Source: Pythium myriotylum (Eukaryota; Oomycota; Peronosporomycetes; Pythiales; Pythiaceae). Taken from it: a stretch of 64,000 bases of DNA. Location of the stretch: positions 992,001 to 1,056,000 of the forward strand of contig JALJCQ010000009.1 of the NCBI GenBank assembly GCA_023091665.1, read 5' to 3'. Shown here one piece after another: positions 37,485 to 47,731 of this stretch. The translations under genes were made by a program, and so were the position numbers. The stretch's first letter is position 1. Each line of letters opens with the position of its first letter. The notes beneath the pieces are model-generated. The model made no database searches and was not told the origin of the DNA. It saw nothing but the letters and a program-made list of their open reading frames with translations.

Positions 37485-38849
37485 CTACACGTATTGATCC
37501 GAGATCGCAGCTAGCATCCACGCCTTTTCCACCGTGAATCCGTTCTGTCCGCTACTCTCATCACGAGGGATAGGCAGACGGCCCTCAATGGCATCCTGAG
37601 TCTTCTGACTGGGTTCTCGTTCAGATTCTACCAAGCGAAAGCCTTTTGTCATCAATAATTCTCGAGGGAACGTGATTTGATCACAGACACCAGCAGCTAG
37701 CTGTCGACTCCAAAAGCCCTCATTATCTTCACTCACCACGACTTGCGTCGAGTACAGCTTCTCAATCTGGCCTCTCCCACTCGCGACTGCATCTCTCGCG
37801 TCGAGATGGAAGCACGGCTGAATAGTTATTCTGTGCGTTCCCGTATTGCCTCCCCACACACTCGCAAAAGCACCCAATCGCTCATACTTCTCTCGTAGCC
37901 ACTCCACCCCACACACCGGATAATGCAATATACAGCTTTTGCGATCGGGAGTCGGCTCATGCCACACCTCGAGATCCGAGCGACGAGGGTCGTAGAAGTT
38001 GCTGACACTTCGCCATGGGCTTGAGGCGCTCCTTTGCACTGGCCTCCAGTGGTGAACGCTTGCCGGGACAACGCTGTTACTCTCGTTGGGGACGCGTACG
38101 AGTGACTTGCCGTTGTCATAGAACAAGAAGAAGTGGCCGTGAGGAGATCTGCTCTGCCAGTCTCGAATCGCTTGCTGCGACTCGCTCGAGAGCGCGATTC
38201 GAGCTGTATGGCGGCGGAACCTCACTGCAGATAGAAAGTAGTTGCCTCCGAGTGTCGCTGTCGGCACAGCCTCGTAATTGACGACGGTCACCTGGTCGAT
38301 CGCAGGCGTCTCCGCTTCCACCGCTGCAATGAAAGAGCGAAACACACTTGCCGCGTCGTCGTCTTTCTTGTCCGCCATGCCCTCGCAGTAGAAAAGCTCG
38401 TCGATATCCAAGTGCAGAAGCCAGCGGACGCGATCCATGGGAGACGTCACGTTGAGCTGCTGGCAGCGCTGCATGGCCATCTCCGCGTGTAGCAACTGGC
38501 GACTCGCCACGTCGCTCGCCATCGCGTCTCGGAGCTTCTCGTAGTTGGCACAGTCTGCATAGCTGAACCGCAGCTTCTCGTCCAGAGTGGCGACCTCTGT
38601 TCTCTCGTTTCCTGGGCACCTGTAGAGAAACTCGATCCGCTGCTCCCGTGCGAGCGACTGGAGTGACTCGCCGAGACTCTCGACCGTCGGCTGCTGCGTC
38701 GCGTCGCCGTCGAAGAACACGATCGCGCGGTCGACGCCGATGGAAAAATGGTAAATGAGAAACGCCTCGAGCACTTCTACGTGTCGAGAGCCGCGCCTGT
38801 GGCCTCCAAGCCACACTGTCGTCACGAGCGCGACGCCGCTCCGCTCCAT
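37485..38849 (-). CDS. Glycosyltransferase family 92 (DUF23)-like protein
   Basis: The 454-residue intronless product starts MERSGVALVTTVWLGGHRRG. A GT-A-type fold is suggested by the LEAFLIYHFSIGVDRAIVFF segment, with RWLLHLDIDELFYCEG carrying the metal-binding D-x-D (residues 148-150). The order (IYH...GVD...FFD, then HLDIDEF/LF, then VNYEA and late H-W and HYP motifs) follows GT92/DUF23, whose animal members transfer galactose to N-glycan core fucose. No membrane anchor or signal peptide is visible, unlike Golgi GT92 enzymes, so either the true N-terminus lies in an unseen upstream exon or the enzyme is soluble. Substrate unknown. Confidence 0.7.
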   Translation of the reverse strand: MERSGVALVTTVWLGGHRRGSRHVEVLEAFLIYHFSIGVDRAIVFFDGDATQQPTVESLGESLQSLAREQRIEFLYRCPGNERTEVATLDEKLRFSYADCANYEKLRDAMASDVASRQLLHAEMAMQRCQQLNVTSPMDRVRWLLHLDIDELFYCEGMADKKDDDAASVFRSFIAAVEAETPAIDQVTVVNYEAVPTATLGGNYFLSAVRFRRHTARIALSSESQQAIRDWQSRSPHGHFFLFYDNGKSLVRVPNESNSVVPASVHHWRPVQRSASSPWRSVSNFYDPRRSDLEVWHEPTPDRKSCILHYPVCGVEWLREKYERLGAFASVWGGNTGTHRITIQPCFHLDARDAVASGRGQIEKLYSTQVVVSEDNEGFWSRQLAAGVCDQITFPRELLMTKGFRLVESEREPSQKTQDAIEGRLPIPRDESSGQNGFTVEKAWMLAAISDQYV

Positions 38850-38984
38850 TGCTCTGCTAGATTGTATGCTGTCACTTTTGTGAGCTCCAACATCTGCGAC
38901 GTGTGATAGTCAACAGTGCAAGTCAGGCAATCTTTATCGTGTCACTTATCCTCTTCCACTTCTCATTTGTCTACTCCGCGTGCT

Positions 38985-41900
38985 CTAGATCGTGCGGAAG
39001 TCTTTGAATTTGTTCTCTACGTCCTCCTTCATCTCTGGATCCATGGCGTTGCGGACGCCGATCAATGCCTTGGACACGGCTTCCGACGCGCCGATCATAG
39101 GCCGAAGAACCGCGACAGGTACTGCGCGGATCACGGAGCGTACGTAGCCCTGGGAACCAGTTTTCTTGTACTCAATCAACGGAACGGCGACGATTGTCTT
39201 CGCCGCGACGTGGAGTTCGCGCGATAGGGAGTCGTACGCCTGGTACAGCCCCTCCGTGGCGTTGGACGGTTGCTGCGCGAGGTACTGGCGATTTCCGATA
39301 CCACCGCGGTCTTGTGCGCTGCGAATACCTCCACCACCCATACTTTTCGAATTTCTTGCGATTCTGCTGCCCGCTTGGCGATACTTGATCTGCTTTTTGC
39401 GTGAAGACGCAGACGACACGACATCATCAGCGTGCTCAAGCAAAGCCTGAGTACCTTGTGCAACCCTTGAGGCTGTGTTCAGTGTCTCGATCGTGACGGA
39501 TTTCAGGAAGCTCTTCGCTCCCTTCTTGATGCCTCGAACAAGACGACGATCACGCCCATAGTGCTCGATTGGCAACAAGATAAGGTCTGCGGCACCAGAG
39601 CCGATGTTCGCGAAGGGGCGAAGAGGTGGCATTGAAACACTAGCCACGCACTTGTGAATTTGATGTCGCGATATGTCGTTTACCCAAGACATGAGCACGT
39701 GTTCACCTAAAGCTGCCCAACCGTCGATGCCGCTCGCTTTCACACGACGAAGAACCAGCTCCATACCTTCCAACACGAACAAATTGATGACCTCCAAGTA
39801 ATCGCCAGCACGCAGGGCTTCGAAATCGACTCGGTTGGGCCTGTAGTCGATTTTGATCTTGCATGGGCGAACTTCGATACTCTGGAAGAACCAAGTGCCC
39901 AATGTTACGTCTGTCTCAGTCACCCTGCTGGGTGTGGTGGTACTCATCGCTGACAGCTCTGTGCCATCACAGTCGCCAGGGTCGTCATCATCATTGAGCT
40001 CTTCCGGAATCGCACCAGCCGTGAGATTTACAGGGCCTTTTCCCCCAACATCAATTGGCACAAATTGGCGCAGGAAATTGACGACCTCCTGATCAAGATT
40101 CACGCGAAGGGGGAGCAACCGAACTTTCAGCCGATGTTCTTCGCACAAGTTCGGCCCTGGACGGACTGTCATCAAGTGAATGTGCACCATACTACTTCCA
40201 CTCTCGCGAGGGTGGCTTGCATCCGACTTCCAGTAACAGATAATCTTCCGAATCTGCGACGTGGAGATATAGTCGAGGATTTCTACGTCCCCAAACGCGA
40301 GAACTGTGTTAGATGCCAGAGGTTGCGACTCCTCGTCATTGAACATGTCGAGCCGGAGTTGAATGCGAGTGACAACGAGCTCAAGCATTTCCTCCGTCTT
40401 TCTGCCGCTCTTCAGAGACCGCTTCCGTGTAGTTCCGTTTGACGCACGCTCGGTAGCAGGTGCATTCTTCGGTCCGTTAAACAGAGACTCATCAGTTGGC
40501 TCTGGGCCAAACAATCCGTCTCCAGGTGACGGCACATAATTGTCTAGCAAAGCGTCGAGCAGCTTCTCTTTGGTAACTCGAGTACTCGTCGTTTGATCGA
40601 TAGCCTTCGAGTCAACTGTCGTAGGGGCGTTGGTGGAGCTACGACGTGTCAACGTGGGGGCATTTTTAAGGTCCTTGGACCAGTCGGAACCACCGAAAAA
40701 GCGCATGCAGATGTTAAAATCACGGAGAAGGACATGTCGAACAACCACTGGAGTTGTCGCTGGAGTCTTCGAAGCCATACTCTCTCGTGCAATATTGCGG
40801 ACTGCCTCATCGTATTCTCTCTCACCGAACGATAGAGACGCCGCAGTTCCACCAATTGGAATCTCGACGTGGTGTGGGTAAATTCGAGATGGCGGGCCCT
40901 CTCTGCGTGTTGAATCACTTGTCGGGTCGTCATAGAACCAGCGAGCAATCGGCTCATCCGGAGGCGAGAAAATACTCGGTATAGCACTCGGTGCTCCTGA
41001 TTGACTGGAGTTGTCAGAAAAGGATCGGTGTCGCTGCGGAATGTACTGCGGAGTGGATACTTCGTTGGCAGCGGACGTTCGACGAGCTGCTTTCCCTGTG
41101 AAATGCGGAGGTTTATAGTGTGAACTCGCGTTAGACTTCGTCTCCTCTTCGTCTCTCTCGCTGCACTCGAGATCCTCATCATTCTTGTCGCTTGTCTCGA
41201 GGTCGAGAAGCTGGTCGAATTTCGATTGCATATCACGATCCAACGCAAAATCCAACTCCACCTCGGTCCCTTTGTCTTCACCAGTACCAATCATCATCGA
41301 CATCGAGAGAGGGTGAGGTGCATCGATATATTCGCCTTGAGAAGATTCATCGTCCATGAACGGCAATTGATGTGAGAAAGACGATTCTGTTTCCTCTGTT
41401 TGCAGCTCACTGAGCTCAACGTCTTGAGGAGATTGCATACCCCACCAATTCTTTGGTCCAGCTGGAAAGGCCGCGGATGGAAAGGCGTCCTCATCATAAG
41501 CATCATCTTCTTCCTCAACAAAGTCGTTGAATGTCTGCGAATGTTCGGCCTTCATAGGACGAATCTCAGAATCCTCCTCCACAGGTGCAAATCGAGGCGA
41601 CGAACTGGTAGAACCACCGAGTGTGCCCGGGGCGAGCCATCGTGCTGTGTGCTCTTCAGGAAGTGAACCAACAGGAGGTTCTGCATCCTGGTAAGCATGG
41701 TGCATTTCCGGAGATGATGAAAACCAAGGGTTATTCTCTGTCGGTGCCGGATCTGGTGCATCATTGGACAGCAAGAAATCGCCTGCATTTCCTGTGCAAG
41801 AACGTGCGTTGTCAGCATAGTAGTCTTCGATAAACAGCTCGTTAATACGGATTCTTGGTTTCAATGGTTCCTCTTGCTTGTGATACTTCCGATGAAGGTC

Positions 41901-44900
41901 AGAAGCGCTCATGGAATCATCTCCACTGACCACACGATTCTTCTCCTTCTGGATCTCATCTAGACGCGTTCGAAGAAGACGTGCTTCAGTGTCCGTTGTT
42001 GCGTGACTACCGGAGAATATTTGCCGCCCACTTCCGAATGCATTTTCATCAAGCTGGGCAAGCAAATTGATCCCAGAGTTTGATTTGGAGCTATCTGCTC
42101 TGTTCAGACGAGAACCAAACGCTCCGTGGTCAGCTTCGTTCCACACCTGATTACTGGACTGAGGTCGGCTTGACCCAAGAGGAGGAGTCTGCGATAGAGA
42201 ATCTTCAGACGGATGACGAAGACTTCGAACCGTCGCTGGACCCAAATTCGTGACGACAGATACACTCGCCACGTCTCTCACCCGATCAAGGCCCACATAC
42301 GCTGTAGTGTCGCGTGGCTCTCCTTCAACACCGAGTTGTTCCGTCCACGTTGTGATCACTTCTATCAGTGTGTTGAATGAATCAAAACAGGCATAAATGT
42401 TTGCGGTACCAAGGTTGAGTTCAACCGACAATTCAGGAGTGCCGAGTGAAGCAGGCGTGACTTTCGGCTCGCCAAGTGTTGCTGGAACTGTCTCGACTGG
42501 CGGCACAATCGCGCGTAAGAAGATATCCAGGAAGTCCATTGTCACCATTTGCAAGAAGCCATGCTTCTCAAAGAACATCAGCTGGGATGGATATAGCGCC
42601 GTAAGCTGACCACGACTCCGCAACTCACCAACGAAACTGACGACTGCGTGCTTCTTTGTTTTGTCTGCTCTCAGAAGCTCGTTGCCAAGGATATTCTCAT
42701 CAATCTCGGAGTACGACGGGCGATCAGGTGTGATATAGAGCTGAACATCTCGTACAGAGATTTTGTAACCCTGAATTAAGGCCCCCGTAACCACGTTCGA
42801 AGACACACTGACATTCCCAAGAACAAGAATGATTCGTGAGGTCAAAGTGGATGGCGAGTAGTCGATAATTGCATCGTAAAAGCTGACAAATAGCTTCGTG
42901 AACACAGTCTTTGGTGGGATGGCAAGTTTGACGGTGTCAAATTCTTGAGTCTTGACTTGCTCTAAGATCTCTTTATATTCAGCGTCTGTCGTGCTGGCAG
43001 AATCAAGAGGAATTATTGGTGGTGGATACTCTAGCAGCAAGAGCTCCGAGATGTAAAACATCCACTTCGATGATACATCGTAACGCAAGTTCACCTGGGA
43101 CACATGGAGCTCAACCTTCATTTCACGCATTTCTTGAGTTTGGTCCACAATATCGATCCCAACGAACAGAACTGGCGCTTCATTGACGCCAATCGGATTC
43201 TTGTATATCACAGGGTATGTCTCCTTGGTGTTGGCATTCTGCTCGAGAAGGGTGATGTTCTGGGCAGCAATATGGACTCGAGAAACTAGCTGACCCATCC
43301 ACTGTGACACCTGGAAGATCCGCAAATCTTGGAATGCAAAATGGTACAAAAATGATGGGGATGACCTTGCACTGGCCCCACCTTCTGCGTACTCGAGGAG
43401 TACAGTGCCGTCTTTCAACTCGATGTCGACGCACATGTAGCTTGGGACCAGTCGATTTCTATAGGCGGCGGTAGCCATCATTTGATTGTGCCCGTTCACA
43501 TCAATAGGGTTGATCATCATCAGTGCATCGAACAGAATCATCAGTCGATCAAACGAACGTTTGTTGAACATGACCTTCGAATGCGGAACATGGATCTCGA
43601 GGTCCATTAGAGCAGAAGCACTTGCAGCAACCTCAAAGTCGTGAGCTCGACTCCTTGCATCCTGACTCCACCCATTTGATCCGATCCGACCACCATCATT
43701 GTCATCTCCACTTTTCCCCTCCTCGTCTACAGGGGGGTTGGCTGACGTATCGAGGTATAGCTCCAAGGAGTCCTGCGAGATACTATGCTTTGCAGTGAGT
43801 GCTGCACGGATCTCATCATTTGTCGGTACTTGCATTCGCAGACGAAAGCTGCAATTATCACCCGATGTCATGTCAGATCGTCCGGTCAGAATAGTTGACT
43901 TCTCGAACTCGGTACTGCGCTGGTCCGCATTCGTTGGGCTGACGAGTCTCGCGCTAACCGATTCAAACCGAACGTCAAAATCAGACATCCATGGTAGCTG
44001 TGTCTTGGGCGAAGGCAATCCGGAGCTTTCCGCTATTGCCCCATCTGCATAAGACGACGCTTTGACACCCTCAAGAAGAAGCACGAGCTTGTCTTCGCTT
44101 AAACCCTTCTTTGACGAAGGGCCAAAACGGATAAGGTCGCTGCTAACCATCGGGAAACGAAGGGTGATCTCGACGCACTCAGTGTTTACGTCCAGCTTCT
44201 TCGGATAAAACTCGTCAAGCTTTGGTGACACCGATGGAGCATTCTTCTTCTTCTGCTTCGCAGTGCTCGATTCTTCCATCAGCTTCATCAAACGATGAGC
44301 CCGATCGATCAAATGCATGTCCCACTCCAAAATAATTGGTTGCGTGCTCACTTGAACAGCAATAGACTCAGTCTTGCCAGCAGGGCTCAAATCGATGCGA
44401 ACATGGGCTGATAAATTGGCCGACAAATTCACCTTTCGATCAGATGCTGGAGATACATCAGCAAATCGCAGAACTGTCGTCGTCAGCAGGGAGTCCGTGT
44501 CTTCATCGATATCAGTTGACATTCGGGCTAGCATCCTTTCCAGTATCTCGAACGTCCCGATTGACACCGACATCGTTGTATACGATTGGTACACAAGGGT
44601 AGAAAGAATGACATCCTTCACAACGAACTCGATCCGTTCCTGAACAGTGATCGTAGGGAGGCCACGTCTTCTCCTTCGTAACTGGCGTTGACGTTTCGTT
44701 TCTGCAGAGTGATCTTCCTGGTATTCATCCTCGTCTTCCTCAAGGTCAGGCAAATCATCGTAGAGGATGACAACATCACATTCGAGCAGGTGAACCTTGA
44801 TTCTGTTGCGAACACTCCTCGAAGACCTGTTGACGCTTGCACGCAAGTTCGCTGTACTCTTACCCGCGTCAGGATCTCGATGTACTGGATCATACAAAGC

Positions 44901-46346
44901 CGATGCGTACATTGATTGCGCCATCAAGTTCGACGAGTGCCCAAAATTTGCACTTGCTGTCATGGATTCAGCTCCTGGATCGCACTCAAAGAAATTTTCA
45001 TCCTCGTCAAGATCCGACAACCCAACACTCTCAACGCTTTCAGCTAGAGAGAGTCTTCGAGGAACGGGGTACGGAAAGTCAGCGTTTTCGTAGCTGGCTT
45101 CATCGCCGTAATCACGATCCCTCCTCGCCTTCTTCAGTTCTTCGTGGGTCTTGTGGTATTGCAGAAGAAGTTGCTCGATCCGTTCGAACTCTCTCAGCGA
45201 CAATTTCGTCCCCAGGCTATCACCCTCGTCCCCCTCGTCATCCTTGAGCCATGCCGGTGGTGTGTCGCAGATCGAAGCAAACATAGAAACTGGCGTTGGC
45301 TGGTGATGCTTTTTATCGACAGGAGATTCGCCGCTGAATGCATCAAGGAGAGTACCGAAGTGCGAGAAGTGTTGAGGCTGAAGCACGACGCGAATAGTGT
45401 GAAGAAATAAATCCGCGTCTACCGAAGGGGTTTCTAGTGCTTCATAGTGAGACAATTTCAACTGAACATAGCACTGGCGGGAAGAATCGCTTGCGAGGAA
45501 ATGATGGAGAACAGATCCAGAGTCGTCATCTTCTAGCTCATCAGATGGAAGGAGGAGATCCATGCTTATTCCTCGGAATTTGACAGCTTTTTGCGAAATG
45601 CCAAACAATGAGCTAGCAGCCATCGATTGATACATGCTCTGTGACGAAGACCCGAATTGTTGGTCAACACTTCCTCGCCCGTAAACACTTGCAACTTCAC
45701 TGGCTGACTCATCAGTAAACTGAGCCCACTCGAGTTTGCATAGGAGAGCCACGTTTTTTCCGCTCGTGGCATCGCTTGTTTCGAGTCGTAAACAGATATT
45801 TGAGAGAGTGACCTTAATTTTGGATGTCACCTGCTCAATCCAGCTTGCAACAAAATCGAGGCCCTCCTGGGAAACTTCATCAACGTGTTCACGACTGGCT
45901 GCTCGTGCTTGGGCGCTTCCTGACGCGGGTTTGGAGGTGTTGGAGCTGTCGTCAACAGGCGACGCCCTTGCTGAGCCACTGTGCGGTTTCAATTCTTCCC
46001 TTGGGGGATCTTCTTGGCCGACAGGTACGAGAACGATCTCGATATCGTCGATCTCCACTAGGCAGCTCTCGCTCATGATATTTGTGTATGAGATGGTGAC
46101 CCGCACTGAACCCAGATAGCCCTTCTTCACGCGGAAGGGCAACCCATTCGCCTCACAGACTTCGGCATTCAGAACGTCAGCGTTGAGGAGAAGATCGCAG
46201 AGTTCGAGTCGACCGGACCGCAAATGGACGTCGAGTTGGTCAAGATCGATCTCATCTTCAGCTAGAAAGCGCCCGATGAGGCGCTTGAGCACAAACTTGT
46301 ACAGCCGCTTGAGCGCCGGGTCGGTCAGTTGCTTGAAGAACTGCAT
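38985..46346 (-). CDS. ATG2: Autophagy-related protein 2 (ATG2), lipid transfer protein
   Basis: ATG2 is a rod-like bridge that moves phospholipid from the ER to the growing phagophore. The single 7.4 kb exon encodes 2453 residues, longer than yeast (about 1590) or human (about 1940) ATG2. The N-terminal chorein domain is clear (KRLIGRFLAEDEIDLDQLDV, LRSGRLELCDLLLN, LPFRVKKGYLGSVRV). The middle has beta-rich groove-forming sequence interrupted by long acidic/Ser-rich linkers, for example around residues 1450-1850, which explain the extra length. The C-terminal ATG_C domain is present: LRRVKASGIDGWAALGE, IEHYGRDRRLVRGIKKGAKSF, then SVIRAVPVAVLRPMIGASEA. VPS13 was considered, but the C-terminal block and the lack of VAB/SHR repeats favour ATG2. 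Confidence 0.9.
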   Translation of the reverse strand: MQFFKQLTDPALKRLYKFVLKRLIGRFLAEDEIDLDQLDVHLRSGRLELCDLLLNADVLNAEVCEANGLPFRVKKGYLGSVRVTISYTNIMSESCLVEIDDIEIVLVPVGQEDPPREELKPHSGSARASPVDDSSNTSKPASGSAQARAASREHVDEVSQEGLDFVASWIEQVTSKIKVTLSNICLRLETSDATSGKNVALLCKLEWAQFTDESASEVASVYGRGSVDQQFGSSSQSMYQSMAASSLFGISQKAVKFRGISMDLLLPSDELEDDDSGSVLHHFLASDSSRQCYVQLKLSHYEALETPSVDADLFLHTIRVVLQPQHFSHFGTLLDAFSGESPVDKKHHQPTPVSMFASICDTPPAWLKDDEGDEGDSLGTKLSLREFERIEQLLLQYHKTHEELKKARRDRDYGDEASYENADFPYPVPRRLSLAESVESVGLSDLDEDENFFECDPGAESMTASANFGHSSNLMAQSMYASALYDPVHRDPDAGKSTANLRASVNRSSRSVRNRIKVHLLECDVVILYDDLPDLEEDEDEYQEDHSAETKRQRQLRRRRRGLPTITVQERIEFVVKDVILSTLVYQSYTTMSVSIGTFEILERMLARMSTDIDEDTDSLLTTTVLRFADVSPASDRKVNLSANLSAHVRIDLSPAGKTESIAVQVSTQPIILEWDMHLIDRAHRLMKLMEESSTAKQKKKNAPSVSPKLDEFYPKKLDVNTECVEITLRFPMVSSDLIRFGPSSKKGLSEDKLVLLLEGVKASSYADGAIAESSGLPSPKTQLPWMSDFDVRFESVSARLVSPTNADQRSTEFEKSTILTGRSDMTSGDNCSFRLRMQVPTNDEIRAALTAKHSISQDSLELYLDTSANPPVDEEGKSGDDNDGGRIGSNGWSQDARSRAHDFEVAASASALMDLEIHVPHSKVMFNKRSFDRLMILFDALMMINPIDVNGHNQMMATAAYRNRLVPSYMCVDIELKDGTVLLEYAEGGASARSSPSFLYHFAFQDLRIFQVSQWMGQLVSRVHIAAQNITLLEQNANTKETYPVIYKNPIGVNEAPVLFVGIDIVDQTQEMREMKVELHVSQVNLRYDVSSKWMFYISELLLLEYPPPIIPLDSASTTDAEYKEILEQVKTQEFDTVKLAIPPKTVFTKLFVSFYDAIIDYSPSTLTSRIILVLGNVSVSSNVVTGALIQGYKISVRDVQLYITPDRPSYSEIDENILGNELLRADKTKKHAVVSFVGELRSRGQLTALYPSQLMFFEKHGFLQMVTMDFLDIFLRAIVPPVETVPATLGEPKVTPASLGTPELSVELNLGTANIYACFDSFNTLIEVITTWTEQLGVEGEPRDTTAYVGLDRVRDVASVSVVTNLGPATVRSLRHPSEDSLSQTPPLGSSRPQSSNQVWNEADHGAFGSRLNRADSSKSNSGINLLAQLDENAFGSGRQIFSGSHATTDTEARLLRTRLDEIQKEKNRVVSGDDSMSASDLHRKYHKQEEPLKPRIRINELFIEDYYADNARSCTGNAGDFLLSNDAPDPAPTENNPWFSSSPEMHHAYQDAEPPVGSLPEEHTARWLAPGTLGGSTSSSPRFAPVEEDSEIRPMKAEHSQTFNDFVEEEDDAYDEDAFPSAAFPAGPKNWWGMQSPQDVELSELQTEETESSFSHQLPFMDDESSQGEYIDAPHPLSMSMMIGTGEDKGTEVELDFALDRDMQSKFDQLLDLETSDKNDEDLECSERDEEETKSNASSHYKPPHFTGKAARRTSAANEVSTPQYIPQRHRSFSDNSSQSGAPSAIPSIFSPPDEPIARWFYDDPTSDSTRREGPPSRIYPHHVEIPIGGTAASLSFGEREYDEAVRNIARESMASKTPATTPVVVRHVLLRDFNICMRFFGGSDWSKDLKNAPTLTRRSSTNAPTTVDSKAIDQTTSTRVTKEKLLDALLDNYVPSPGDGLFGPEPTDESLFNGPKNAPATERASNGTTRKRSLKSGRKTEEMLELVVTRIQLRLDMFNDEESQPLASNTVLAFGDVEILDYISTSQIRKIICYWKSDASHPRESGSSMVHIHLMTVRPGPNLCEEHRLKVRLLPLRVNLDQEVVNFLRQFVPIDVGGKGPVNLTAGAIPEELNDDDDPGDCDGTELSAMSTTTPSRVTETDVTLGTWFFQSIEVRPCKIKIDYRPNRVDFEALRAGDYLEVINLFVLEGMELVLRRVKASGIDGWAALGEHVLMSWVNDISRHQIHKCVASVSMPPLRPFANIGSGAADLILLPIEHYGRDRRLVRGIKKGAKSFLKSVTIETLNTASRVAQGTQALLEHADDVVSSASSRKKQIKYRQAGSRIARNSKSMGGGGIRSAQDRGGIGNRQYLAQQPSNATEGLYQAYDSLSRELHVAAKTIVAVPLIEYKKTGSQGYVRSVIRAVPVAVLRPMIGASEAVSKALIGVRNAMDPEMKEDVENKFKDFRTI

Positions 46347-46813
46347 GGCCGCGCACTTCCCTCTCGGTCTCTACGGGCGAATCGGCGCGGTCGTGTCGTC
46401 AACGCCGGCAACGGCGGTTCTTCAGAGCGCGATTTCTCGACGAGTTTTCGTCCGTTCGAGCCCGCGCGCCCACGGTTCGACGCAGCTACTCGCGCTCTCT
46501 TCCTGGCGTGTCGCTCGGCCTCCGTCGAGGCCTCTCCGCACGCCGAAACGCCGTCGCTTGGTGTCGTCGCACGCCCTGCCGCCGGGTTTCCCTTTGCCGT
46601 CGGCGTGCTTCCTTCCCAACATACACTCACCTTCGCTTCCGCCGCTTTTCTCTTTCGGGTGGTTTTTTTCGGGTGTTTAAAACAGAGAACAACCCGAACG
46701 TCTGTACGTGATTCAAACCGGCGACAAAGGCGATCTATTTCGATACAACTCGCTTTTCTGTTTTAAACACCCCAGAACAGCCACCGCACCCCTACCCGCT
46801 GACCACTTTCGAT
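46347..46813. other. Divergent promoter region of ATG2 and double-PH gene
   Basis: Mostly GC-rich near ATG2, turning AT-rich toward the PH gene. It contains the inverted repeat listed separately. Frames here look like chance. Confidence 0.5.
46671..46772. repeat. 15-bp inverted repeat GGGTGTTTAAAACAG
   Basis: GGGTGTTTAAAACAG at 46671-46685 and its exact complement CTGTTTTAAACACCC at 46758-46772, separated by 72 nt. It lies between two divergent genes, about 325 bp from the ATG2 start and 125 bp from the PH start. Confidence 0.65.
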
Positions 46814-46897
46814 GTGGTCCACGGTGCCACACCAACTTGGCTTCAAGTTAGGAGTGATGGTCTCGTCATTGTGCCGGCCACCAACGCGACGACGACC

Positions 46898-47731
46898 ATG
46901 GCGCCTGTCTCGTCGCGCGCTCTCTCGTCGCCGACGCCGCGCGAGAAGACGCGGCTCGCGCGCGTGTCGCCGCGCATCTTCAGCGGCTGGCTCTTCGTCG
47001 AGACGCGTCACAAGCGAGGGTTCCGAGCGCGGTTCTGCGTGCTGGACGACACAAACTTCCGCGTCTACGCGAACGAGGTGGCGCCGAACGACCCAGAGGA
47101 GCAGGCGGCACAGCGCGCGCTCGTGAGCGAGCGGCTGCTGGTTCACGTTGAACGCATGCACCGCCTCAACCGCGGGATGCTGCTTGTGGACACAAATGGA
47201 GACGGACTGTGGGTCCACGCGACCCACGACGAGACGTATTTTGAACAGTGGCTCGCAGTTCTCACCGCTGCAGTCGCAAGCCAAGCAGTGCGGCTGACAA
47301 TCACGCGATATGGTTTCACACACCAGCGATGCGACGAGGGGGTCGAAGAGTGCCGCGCATATGCTGGCTGGTTCAAGATGCGACGACTGTTTGTGCGAGG
47401 CTGGCTGGCCGGCCGGATCCAGCGGATGTACTGCGTGCTGAGCGGTCGTTACTTGACTGCATTTAAGCTCAACATCGAAGGTCGCTGGGCGGACGTGCAC
47501 GGCAAGATCACAATGTTCAAACCCTCCCAAGATGGCAAATGGTCGGAGGTCTTACTGGACACCGGCGCACGGATGGTTATGGAGACCGAGTCGAAGGATG
47601 GCGCAAGGCTCTGGGATATCCGCATCCAGGCGGCTTTGCATCTCGAGCCTCGACCGTCCGCATCTACTCAATGCGTGCTATCCCCACTCGCAAAGCGATC
47701 ACACGCGCCAAAGCGTGTTCTCACAATTTAG
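46898..47731 (+). CDS. Double PH-domain protein
   Basis: The 277-residue product (from MAPVSSRALSS; the frame is open from 46814) contains two consecutive PH-like folds. The first starts at FSGWLFVETRHKRGFRARFC with VLDDTNFRVY and ends with a Trp-containing helix (ETYFEQWLAVLTAAV). The second starts at AYAGWFKMRRLFVRGWLAGR with MYCVLSGRYLTAF and ends near GARLWDIRIQAAL. The characteristic C-terminal Trp is present in the first and represented by the LW in the second. Phosphoinositide or protein binding at membranes is the usual role. No catalytic domain is attached. Family placement beyond PH is not possible by eye. Confidence 0.7.
   Translation: MAPVSSRALSSPTPREKTRLARVSPRIFSGWLFVETRHKRGFRARFCVLDDTNFRVYANEVAPNDPEEQAAQRALVSERLLVHVERMHRLNRGMLLVDTNGDGLWVHATHDETYFEQWLAVLTAAVASQAVRLTITRYGFTHQRCDEGVEECRAYAGWFKMRRLFVRGWLAGRIQRMYCVLSGRYLTAFKLNIEGRWADVHGKITMFKPSQDGKWSEVLLDTGARMVMETESKDGARLWDIRIQAALHLEPRPSASTQCVLSPLAKRSHAPKRVLTI

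Noticed and set aside
46183..46680. 165-codon frames on both strands upstream of ATG2
   Set aside because: Ser/Arg-rich frames in the GC-rich promoter and antisense of the ATG2 start; no homology features.
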